64,000 nt of DNA from Nepenthes gracilis (taxonomy: Eukaryota; Streptophyta; Magnoliopsida; Caryophyllales; Nepenthaceae): NCBI GenBank assembly GCA_033239525.1, contig BSYO01000003.1:21221716-21285715 (forward strand). The letters run 5' to 3'. The notes under the pieces were generated by a model. It saw only the letters and a list, made by a program, of their open reading frames with translations, was not told the DNA's origin and searched no databases. Positions within the stretch are counted from its first letter, which is position 1. Every line of letters begins with the position of its first letter. This document shows positions 34,260-44,702 of the stretch, piece after piece. Position numbers and translations under genes: made by a program.

Positions 34260-36718
34260 GATTCAAAACTTGGCAACGACGCCAAGCATCCCACAAGAGG
34301 CTGAACTTAAAAACTTAGGGGTATAAAAATGGCAAGTATGCAAAGACCCTAAAGATAGCATTTTCAGCCAAAGATGGTCAAAGGTTCGGATACTTTGCTT
34401 ATATAGGATAAAACTTTCTAAAAGGCTAAGTCTAAGAAAGAACCATAAGTATAAGTAAAGAAGAGAAGTTGCACCAGGAAAGAATAAATTTAATTTATAT
34501 GTATATGCTATGTACAAAAAAAAAAAAAAAAAAGGATACATATATAATGACACATTAAGACCCAGGAGGATCGAGGTGCAGAAGGATTTAGGATCTCATC
34601 CTCCTTTGGGCAGGCAAGCAGATCTAATTTGCTCTCAGTATAGGCATTCCTCGCATGGAGTAGAGAAAGAGGAAATTGGGGCATCAACATCATTATTACG
34701 CGACGGCACAGTGCGATGCCATCTTAATATTTCAACTCCAACACAGATTTGATGTCCTCAGCCTTTATTGAAGTCCTAAGCTCAGCCTCCAAATGAACAT
34801 TTTTGCTTCGAAGGAAAATGTACCATTGCTGTTGGGCATTCGGTAAATCCTTAAGAGAGGCGATTTTGCCCTTGGCCTTAGCAAGTTTGAGTTCCAAGCA
34901 CCTATTACGCTCCTCAGTAGCCTTGGGGGTTTCCAAGCCCACGAGAGATAGGGCGGCTTCATCAATAATTAGAGTAAATTGGCCAACTAGCTCACGAAGT
35001 TGTAAAATAGGGGTTATTTATTAAATTGCTGTCCAGAAAGCAAAAGAGCCTAAGTCAAAATAGAGATGTACCTTGGAGAAAAAGGAGCTCTCTACTAGAC
35101 TGTCTTCTCTAGGGGCTTTAGACTCTGTTGGCCCCATAGTAGCTGCGGCCTCGGCTGCATGGGAAACTTCACCTAAGTCAAGGACCGGGGGTTTAGCCAC
35201 TTCAAAGTGATCCTCAACCCCAGTCCTTGCTTCAACATGTGAAATCCCAGCGATGTCCTTGACAAGGGTAGCCTCATGGGCCTAGAGCGAAAGCTCAATC
35301 GGACTGTGAACTTGGATTGTTAGGCAAGGGGGCTTAGCAGTGGGCGCCTTAGTGGCCCTCCTTTTCTCTGCCTTAGCAGTCTCAGCAATCGTCGTTGAAG
35401 TCATCATCACTGCTTCCTCGGCCTGAGTCGCCTCAGTCTCCCCCTTTTCCTGTTCCTCGATAATGTCAACAGATGGATTATCCATCCAATTTGAGGCCTT
35501 TCCAATGAAAATGGAAAGGATATCAGGCATGGGCTCATAAAGAGGAGGAGGGGCAACAGGTGGCTTCGTGGATAGACCCACGACCTCACAAGGCTACTCG
35601 ACAGGCTCAATGATAACTGAAGGTTCGATGCCTTTAGCTCCTTGGGCTGACCCATTCTTTCTTATCAGCTGCTCAATAAGGGTTGAGTCGTCATCGGACG
35701 ATGAGGGGTACTTAATAATCACCATCGGATGTTCAAAAGTCTCAATCCAATGGCTTTTCTTTTTTGGCTTAGGCGGCACCTCAATCCTTAGAGTCTTTCG
35801 CTTCTTCTTTGCCGGAGGAACAGAAGGGACACCAGAGTCCTTGGGCTGAGGTTCCTCCCACTTGGCTTTTTTCAAATACTTGGGCCTCAGCTATCTGTTC
35901 TTCTTATTTTTATTGAAGGAGCCAAGATTGGATAACACAAAGTCCGTTAAATCTTTAGCCGCAGCCTTCTCACTACTTGAAGCATCCTTGCAAAAATTGG
36001 GCTCCACATTGTCCCACTCATTAGGGATGGCTCAATTCTCACGAATCCCAAGAAAGAAAAACTTATCTTTCTACATTTTGGTGGAGTCAGGGTTTCTACT
36101 ACTAATTTTCACGAACTCAGGACGTGGAGTAATAACAATTCAGTCCTGACTGTGTGAAAACCTTAACATCACTTTCCTGCCACAGTACTAAGAACCTTGC
36201 TGTGACAGCAAGTGAAGACACAAAGAGAAACAAGGTACCTGACGGAATTTGGTTGTAGCCTTGCCACTGGAACTTTGAGATCCATTATATTGTGATACAG
36301 CTCCAAAGCAATGGAAAAACAAAGGCCACCTTGAGGTGGACTACGTATACGGTAGCGAAACCATCAGCGGGCTATAGGCCCTCTCGTGAGCGTCAGGAAC
36401 CACTATAGCCATTGAGCTCGGGATCATGTATCGTACTCGAATGACTTCAAGGTCTGCCAAAAATAGAGAAGAAGCAATATCCTTCACGCTTGGAGTTATG
36501 GAAGAAGATTTTGAAAAAAAAGGAAAGCATAAGAGAAATGGGAGGCGAAAGCTTAAGTAAGGAAAGCCCAAAGAGTTCGAAAGGAAGCACTTAGGATTGC
36601 AGACAAAGAAATGAAGGCAAGGAAAGGCTTTTGAAACAACTATGAAATTAAAAAAGGCGTGCCCATTAATTGTCAGGCTATGTGTCGACTCCCCATAGGT
36701 CGCTGACAATGATGCCAT
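34260..36718 (-). pseudogene. Antisense accessory ORF of the Tat element
   Basis: On the minus strand, from 36718 downward, fragments encode an N-terminal segment with RVRYMIPSS and a VYVVHLK stretch, similar to the putative gypsy-type transposon domain. They are followed by a Lys/Pro-rich linker (35594-35875), an Ala/Thr/Glu-rich region (35282-35581) and a coiled-coil-like C-terminus (34724-34942, with ERNRCLELKLAKAKGKIASL). Known Tat elements such as RIRE2 and Grande carry an antisense ORF between pol and the 3' LTR, which is exactly this position. Its function is not known in the family. Stops and frame breaks show decay. Confidence 0.65.
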
Positions 36719-37072
36719 TCCTTCCCAAGGTAGCGTTTAATATGCATTTATTGCGCATTTAATGAGCCAATTGACGGTGTAGGCTAGTGCCTCGGACCTG
36801 GGGAAAGTCTATGGACAACATTTGTTCAAGTCATTGGTTCAAGCAATACCCTCGAAAGTTTTTCCTCAGTCGTCAGACTGTAATCACTTTGTCAGAATGA
36901 TTTTGGTTGAGCCATTTAGGAAAAGACCACGAATGGTTGGAAAGCTAGCTCTTGAAAAGAGGAGCGTTAAGCCGCGAACAAAAAAGGAACGTTTTGAAAT
37001 ATCAGATCAATGCAAGAGTCGCCCAAGGTTTTTGCCATCGTACATGCCAAAAGTTGAGGTACTCAAACCTCT

Positions 37073-38088
37073 TGTCATAGGTGGTTAGTGATGGGTAGTA
37101 ATACCCAGGGTATAGATAAAAGGTCCAAAATTGGGCCAATGTCCCAAGAGACCCACGTGATTGATTTGGCTTAATAAGCTAAATTAGCTCGGGAGGCTTA
37201 AAGACTTCGGTCCACGGCCTAAGAGGGCCAAAGAGCTGAATTGGTTCGAGAGACTAACTTAGTTTGGGAGGTTCGAGGACTCCATAAGAGACCAAAATCT
37301 CCAATAAAGCTCTGAGGATATGGCTACGAAAGCTCGAAGATTCATCACTGACCAAGTCCTCAATTGAAGTTCGAGGACTTTTGTCACCAAACATCCACGG
37401 ACGTGATAAAGGCCAAAAGCCTTTATCAAGGATAATGATTTTGAGAAATCTCCGACGACATGAGCGTAGGAAAGGACGCTCAGGACGACCAAGGATGCTA
37501 ACTCAGATTGTTGACTTTCGCAAAGGCACGCGCAATCTTTACAACACACAATCTTCACAGGAAATGATGACTTGTAGAGTAGGTGTGATCACTATAGAAG
37601 TGACATCTCACAGCCCGCATGCACACAATGTCTCTGACACGACAAGGTGAATTTACAGGGTTGGTGGTAGGATCCCCTACACACACCAACTCCACGTGGG
37701 CGCTCCATATAGAATGATTTAAATCACTATATAAGTATTCACTATATACCAAACAAAGGACAAAAACTTTCTACACTTGCATTTACACTTATAGAGAGAG
37801 AAAGAAAGATACTCACGCTGCATAGTTGAGAAAACACTTGTGCTTGTAGGACTGATTCTTGGGAGTCACCATATACTCCGTTCTCCACCATTTGTACTCA
37901 CATACCTGAATAATAAATTTTTTTCTGACCCAGAGTCTTGTGATTTTTTTCTCTCGTTAGAAAATGATTTTTTACGTAAAAACACTACGTGTTACTGTCT
38001 CTCTCTTCATTCTACTTAAAAGCTATATTTGTATTGCTCTATATTCGGGTCCTCCTCCGTACAAGAATTAGGATCCAAGAACGCAACT
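37073..38088 (+). mobile_element. 3' LTR of the Tat element (plus orientation)
   Basis: This LTR follows the antisense ORF and has the same orientation as pol. It carries a G-box (CACGTG, 37693-37698) and a TATA box (TATATAA, 37728-37734). The 5' boundary (about 37073) is blurred. The 3' boundary is set by alignment to the left LTR, with AACGCAACT in place of AACGTAACA. It is followed by ATTTG, which matches four of five bases of ATTTA left of the opposite LTR. Confidence 0.75.
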
Positions 38089-38280
38089 ATTTGTTTGATT
38101 AGATAATTTGATGCAATAAATTTTTTTTCAAGATTTATGTGAATTTTACTTATTATTAAAAATAGTATTGGATATTTTTAATATTTTAATTGTATATATA
38201 CGTACTTACCGTGAATCAAAATTATGATTTTATATATTATGAAGCAGACTTTTAAATTTTTTAACTTAGCATAATATAAA

Positions 38281-39090
38281 ATATTGATGGGTCCAATAAT
38301 CATGGGTCAATGGGCCAGGCCCCGTAGCAAGCCCACAATTCAACATATTCCTTTTAAATTAAAAGTTTCAAATTGCTTTTTAAGAAACAATACATTTGTA
38401 AATCCCACTATAAAAGTAAGCATCCTCAAGTATTAAAAGACAAGTTGGAGAAACTCGAAGAAGCTCCATAAGACTCGGAGAATGACATACCATTGCTAGC
38501 CGATCTCCAATGAGAGCAAAATGGCGGCCAGGAGACCCTCGACTCTCTTCTCATCCAGGAGGCCCCTCGGCTCTCCGCCCATCCGAGGCCCATCAGCCAC
38601 CTCCAGTTCTTGAGGCTTCTAGTCCTCTGTTTGGATGCCGTCTGACCCCTGCCGCGAGGAGGTCCTCAACCCTCATCCCGTCCCGGGCCATCGGCTCTTC
38701 GGCCTTCCGTCCGAGTTAGGAAGCCCCAGGCCCTCCGCCGCTAGAAGTCGGGAGGCCCTCATCCCTCCTCCAATCTGGAGGCTCTTGGCCCTCTGCCACC
38801 AGGGGGGCTCTCAGCCCTCCTTCTGTCCAGAGGCCCTTAGCCCTCCTCTATATATTAATATATAGTATTAATATATTAATACTATGCATCCTCTAAATGC
38901 ATGCATCTACGCATCAATATTTTATATTTCTTCATCTTTCTCTCATTGAAAAATTTTTTTTAACTTGAGTATTAAAAGATATACCAGAGAACGAGTCCCG
39001 CTAATTCTTCATCCTCTTATTTGTTCGTTGTATTGCGTAGGATTTAGGTTTGAAATAAGGAGAACCTGACCTGTTTCAATTCAACAATTT
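38281..39090 (+). mobile_element. LTR-like sequence containing a GC-rich minisatellite
   Basis: A GGGCC-rich start, a TATA box (TATAAAAG near 38412), the GC-rich repeat, and a tail ending TTCAATTCAACA together resemble a retrotransposon LTR. No partner LTR, target-site duplication or primer-binding site was identified, so the class and exact ends are uncertain. Confidence 0.35.
38540..38855 (+). repeat. GC-rich minisatellite, 26-bp period in its last part
   Basis: Units built on GAGGCCCTCAGCCCTCC repeat with drift. The last four start at 38752, 38778, 38804 and 38830, an exact 26-base period. Earlier units are longer and irregular. The motif is related, on the opposite strand, to the 25-bp array at 61130-61304. 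Confidence 0.7.
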
Positions 39091-42069
39091 CGGGAAGATC
39101 ATTTTGGGAAGATCAAGTGGCTCCTTAATTTATTTGACAATTCAGATTGAGGGATGCATCAACTTGATACTCAAGCTAGACACATAATCTATGTTTTTTT
39201 TTTTTTGACAAATTAGTAGTCAAAATTTATTTGTTACGATAAAGAAAAGATGGAGTTATTTGAGACAAAAGGTAGTACGATAGACTATTAAATCCTTTTT
39301 GATCCAAAAACTTACTATAATGCTCTAATAAACTTCATTTATTACAATCCCCGAATTTATCTCTTTGTATTATTGTCGAAAATTATATAAACTAATCTAT
39401 TTGCTTCAAAATTACACTAAATAAATATTCTGTAGCATTTTTATTTACCCGTGTAAAATTTTTTAGGAACGTATCAAAATAGAATTGGATTAGGTTAGAC
39501 AATGTGTAATTGACGAATAAGGATTGGATAGTCATTTTTCTAACATAAAAAAAATTTAAGGATAATGAATGGTTCAAAACATATCTAGAGGATTATATCT
39601 CGAGGAACAGATTAGCAGGTAGTTTTGAATAAAAAAAATTTGAATAGTGTAAGAAAATATTGTAAAATTATTTTTATTGGGTGATATTAGGATATTTGTT
39701 AAAAATAATATACATCTTTAATTATATTTTTTATATAACCTACTCCTATTCGTCACAAAACACATCACTTATAGTTTAAGATACTTTCCTATTTTTTGAA
39801 ACTATATCTGGCATAATTATATTATATTATATTGTATTTTTAATAATAAAACGTTGAAAATGCGATGATATTTTAAGAAGGGATTTATGTATTTATTTGC
39901 GATAAAATTGATGTGTGTACGCTGACGTCTGTGCCTAATAACAATGCTTATCTGCTTCGTTCTTATCTTCTCCCTCTCACTTTCTCCCTTTTTTCTGTGG
40001 GCCTTCTTCCTCAAGGAACGAAGAATCAGCTGAAACCGTTGATTGGAACGACGTTTTTGAACTTCAAATCAAAGCGCTCAGCTTCGGCCAGATTCAGTCA
40101 TCACTAATTGAAGCCGACAAGCTGTTAACAATCTGGACGGTCCACATAAGTTTTGGGATGATTCCCACGCCTCCGATTGGATCTTTCATGGCCAGCATGA
40201 TTTTGAAAGAAGATACAGCGACTGCTAACCATATATGCATGCGGAGATCTGATTAATAGGAAACTAATTAAGCTTATCAGAAGCCGTACTTTAATTTTTA
40301 TAAGGCAAAAATTTTATAAAGGATATGACTGATTACGTATCATACCATAAAAAAAATTATGTATACTATCGAGCCAATGCTTATAGAAGTTTAGACTACT
40401 GAAATATTACTTACGGGTCATGCTAGGAAAATCATTTGCATAAATCTATATTAGAAAGGAATCATGGTTTAATAACCAATCAAGGGTTTAACAATAAAAT
40501 TGTAATTATAGAATAACGATGCTTTGAAGGAAACTTAAACCTTTGATCACAACTCCCATCCAAAGTTGGTTTTATCACAATATCATATCCTTCGATGATA
40601 AGCTGAGGAAACATCCGATGATTAAATGAAGTTTTTCTTAGTGTAGATGTAATATTTTGGATTTGAGTCAATTTCTTAATAATAATTGACTGTATTATAT
40701 ATTTTAATGACATAATATCAAATTTTGATATTTACATGAATCGAAGGTTTATTGGGAGTAATAATTACTCAGAGTAGGATAAAAATACCAACGTAATTAT
40801 CTTTATTATTTGACATCTAAGTCAGTATTTATTTGAGAATAGTAATAAGGGTTAAAACTTTATCGATTCATTGAACTCAATTGTGTGACTCCTTTTCCAA
40901 TCTCAGTGGGAGATGTACAATCTTTGAAAAATAGTTTACTTGTGGTTGGGCCACCAAGTGATTCTCAATCTTTTAGACATATGATTTATGTGGCGACTTA
41001 GACCCAAATTAATTAACCTATCTGAATTGACTACATAAAAAACTTAAACCATAAATATTTATAATAAATTCATTATAAAAATATTCATATGAAATATTGA
41101 GCTCCTTAAAATAAAAGATAACATCATTGCCCATAATATCATAACTCATGAAAATACAATCTCAATAAAATATCTATAAACTAATACAATAGTAAAGTGA
41201 TTATGCCTTCTCTTATCATAAACGTTTCGAAACCCTAGTATTGCATCTATCTGAAATTTTTATAACAAATGTATGATTTTCGCTAGCACATTATCAATCT
41301 ATTTTATTTTGAAGTTAAGAAAATATAATAGTAACCTAAGTACCTAACAAGTGAATATAATAAATAATATTATAATATAATAAAATATTTAAAATAATAA
41401 TATCAGATATCTATAAAAAAAATAATAATATGGAATAAACTAATAATTATCTGAAACTTAATACAATGTCGTAACAATGACTCAAAGACTATAAGGACAA
41501 TTAAAATATCAAAAATGTAATCAAAACTTCTTTGAATTCAAAAATCAATAAATATATAGGTGTTATCGAATTTATCTCAATCAAAATCCTAATCATACGA
41601 GATAACTTAAAAATCTCATCGTATCTTATTAAATTGTTGTGAATCAATGACTGCACGCTTGCCATTGACGATTGAGTAATATGAGGTACTAATACTCGTA
41701 AGTTTGATAAGTGGCCAATTATATGTTTTCTTGATATTTTGCTACATGTGGTGTATAGGTAATAAACTCAAATTGAACGATTAATATTATCGTTGCTCTC
41801 CTAAGGTAAATTCCAAATATACCACACTCATATTTCTATGGTTTAACTGGGATGCATGCCTAAATGAGATATAAAATATACAATTTTAACTAAATGTCAA
41901 ACCCAACTTCATTCGATATGATATTTATTAATATCTCAATATATATTATTCATAGGACTATAAGCGTCTCTTTAAAATATTTCAATCCATTCGAAAATAT
42001 GAAAATCAGTATTGAATAACTATAAACTATTTATAGTATCACAGGTTTTATATTCATTGGCATCGTGAT
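39091..42069. other. Mostly AT-rich intergenic DNA, no gene recognised
   Basis: Only 39900-40230 stands out. A CT-rich tract followed by a GC-balanced stretch looks like a promoter or leader fragment, but I could not attach any exon to it. The rest is AT-rich filler. Confidence 0.5.
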
Positions 42070-42289
42070 TGTAATGTCCCGATTTTTAAACATGGTAATG
42101 AAGGTCATATAATTAAGATTGGGCTTAATTTGTGTGAAAAATATTAAGTTATGAAGAAGTTATTATAATAGCCGAGAAGTTAATATTTGCTTGGGACAAG
42201 AAAGTTCACCGAAGAATTTTATAGTTGACCGAATTGTTAACCGGATAAGAAGAAGAATCCGATTAACATACGTTAACCGGCCCGAATGG

Positions 42290-43035
42290 CAAGACTTTCG
42301 GAGAGGGTTTATGGAGATGATTTTTTGAAGATGATAATCCGGAGGCAGATAATCTGGAGGCGGTTTTTAGAGACGATTTTTCGGAGACAGTTTTTGAAGA
42401 CGATTTTTCTGAGACGGATAATCCGGAGACGGTTTCCGGAGACAATAAATTCGGAGACAGTTTCTGGAGATAATTTTTCGGAGACAATTTTCTTGAGACG
42501 GATAATCCGGAGATGGTTTTTGGAGACGATTTTTGGATACGATAATCCCAAGACGATTTTCGAGACGATTTTTCAAGATGATAAACCGGAGATAGTTTTC
42601 AAGACCATTTTCCTGAGACAGATAATCCAGAGATGGTTTTCGGAGACCATTTTTCAGAGACGATAATCCGGAGACGGTTTCCGGAGATGATAATCCGGAG
42701 ACGATTTTGGAGATGATTTTTTCGAAACTTTTCGGAGACAAATTCCAGAGAGGAATTTCAAAGTGGAATTTCGGAAAGGAATTTAAAGAGGATTTTCGAA
42801 AAGGATTTCCGAAAAGGAATTTAGAGAGGATTTTTGGAGGGGTACTTAGAGGGGATTTCCGGAGAGAAATTTAGAGAGGAATTTCAGAAAGGAATTTTAG
42901 AGAGGAATTTCGGAAAGGAATTTAGAGCGGATTTCCGTAGAGGAATTTTGGAGAGGAACTCAGAGAGGAATTTCGGAGAGGAATTCAAAGACGATTTTCG
43001 AAAAGGAATTTAGAAAGGATTTCCGGAGAGGAAGT
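42290..43035 (+). repeat. Degenerate tandem array of GGAGACGATTTT and GGAATTTCGGA units
   Basis: The left part (to about 42725) repeats GGAGACGRTTTT and CGGAGACGGATAATCC with shifting spacing. The right part (about 42725-43035) repeats GAGAGGAATTTCGGA. Lack of stop codons in several frames is a side effect of the repeat composition, not coding. The array lies upstream of the LTR TATA box, in its U3 region. Confidence 0.8.
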
Positions 43036-43248
43036 TGGAATAAACGTCGTGGAATAAAAGAATTTACTAGACCGAGATAGTTGACCGGATTGACTTATTG
43101 GCCAGTTTTGATTAGAGTTTGATTGGCCAAATTGGGTGACCTACTCCCACCTACTCCATTGACTTTCTAAAAAGGAAAGCGAAATAAGTATGAAAAGAAG
43201 TACGAAATAATTAACTTGTCCCGATTTACTACCATCAATCCTAACGTC

Positions 43249-43256
43249 TATAAATA
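43249..43256 (+). promoter_or_regulatory. TATA box of the solo LTR
   Basis: TATAAATA lies about 1.18 kb into the LTR, after the repeat array and before a purine-rich leader-like segment, as expected for the U3/R border. Confidence 0.5.
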
Positions 43257-44702
43257 CTGAACTTGAGGATTGGGATAGAAGTTGGGGCAATTTGTGAGTA
43301 AAGCAAGAGGAAAAGAAGAACTTTAGGCCAGATTTAAGTAAGGTAGTTCATAAATCAGATTCCAAACAAGTTACCAGTATTTTAAATTCACGTTAAGTAT
43401 TATTGTTTTTATGCTCTTCTTGGTTAAGTTTTACGTGAAATATATTATGATGTTTGCCTTCTCATGTTTTCGAAGGAGTATTATGTTCAATGCATGAATG
43501 ATGTTTTGTATATGTGATTTTGTTCTATGATTTATGATCAAATGTTGTTAGAATTTCTTTTATTTATTAAGATCGGTTTATGGTAAAAAGGATTGGCAAG
43601 CTTAAGTTATGTGTATGGAGAGGTTATCTGCATGTCCAATTTCGGCCAGAAATCACCAGATAATTAACGAGTTTGCATGTTGCATGTTGTTACTAAATAT
43701 GAACGTAAGCATGCCTTTAAAGGTCCTCCAACTTTTACTTATTAAGATCTTTGGACTTTTAGAAACTCAGAATTTGAAGAAATGAATTTTGATCGTTGAG
43801 TAATTGCATGCCTAAAATGTAGTCGTTTTTTATAATAATGGCCGACTAGCTACAGGTCCTAAAATGTAACCGTTTTGAATCATAATAGCCGAGTAGCTAT
43901 AGGTCTAAAATGTAACTGTTTCTGAACCACAATAGTTGAGTAGCAACAGGCCTAAAATGTAACCGATTTTAAGAGCAAAAAAGTTTAATTTTGGACTTAG
44001 GTTTTGATTTGGCTGTTTGTCTTCATGAATTTACCTCCGGCCAATTTATGTTTCTGTATGCAGGATATTTTCCTTTGGTTTTGTTGACTTTGTCTTAAAG
44101 CTATGACTATGCATGTTTTTGCTTAATGGTACACTGCTGAACAATTGCTCACTCTTTACTATTTTCTGACCTTTAGAGAAGTAAGAATGTATGATGGACG
44201 AAAAGGAATAGAGTTGGGCAAACTATCTAGGCTGGACGATTGTGGTGGAATGATGTAGCAAGATTATGAGTAGACTTGATGTATTTTGAGATGTTTTGGG
44301 AATTTTTGTATTATGGGTTTGTTATGTAAATAAAACGAGTATTTAGACGCTTCCGTAAAATTTTATGGTATGTGAAATTTGGTCTTTAGTGACATTTCAC
44401 TTGTCTTCTGTTCCACGTTATAACCGATCGATCTAGTTTTCTGGCCGGTTAAGATAAGATTGACCAAGAACCTTAGCTGGCCAACTTGGGAGCCAACTTT
44501 AGAAGTTTGGCCATTAATCCTATACCTAAATAAAAGAGAAAAGAAAAAAAGGTGAAGACGTGAAATAAAAATATGAAATCTTAAGTGTTATATATATATA
44601 TATATTTTTATGCCTTGTAGAAAGTATGTGGTCCAAGGTATTATGTATGTATGATTATTGACGGTGGTCATAGGGATTTAGAACACATTCCGTTACCGTG
44701 AT

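Larger units (their letters stand above)
42070..44697 (+). mobile_element. Solo LTR of a Ty3/gypsy-type element with target-site duplication
   Basis: The element opens TGTAATGTCCCG and closes CGTTACC. Both sides are flanked by GTGAT (42065-42069 and 44698-44702), a perfect 5-bp target-site duplication. The last base is C where the family norm CA would give A; TGTAA and TTACx are otherwise inverted. The 2,628-bp length is large for an LTR but seen in some gypsy lineages. It holds a TATA box (43249-43256), long degenerate repeats and no coding domain. Its 3' end resembles that of the LTR at the left window edge. Confidence 0.8.

Noticed and set aside
42286..42741. Overlapping open frames of 74-126 codons on both strands
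   Set aside because: They arise from the degenerate GGAGACGATTTT array, which lacks stop codons in several frames. The translations are low-complexity and similar in every frame.
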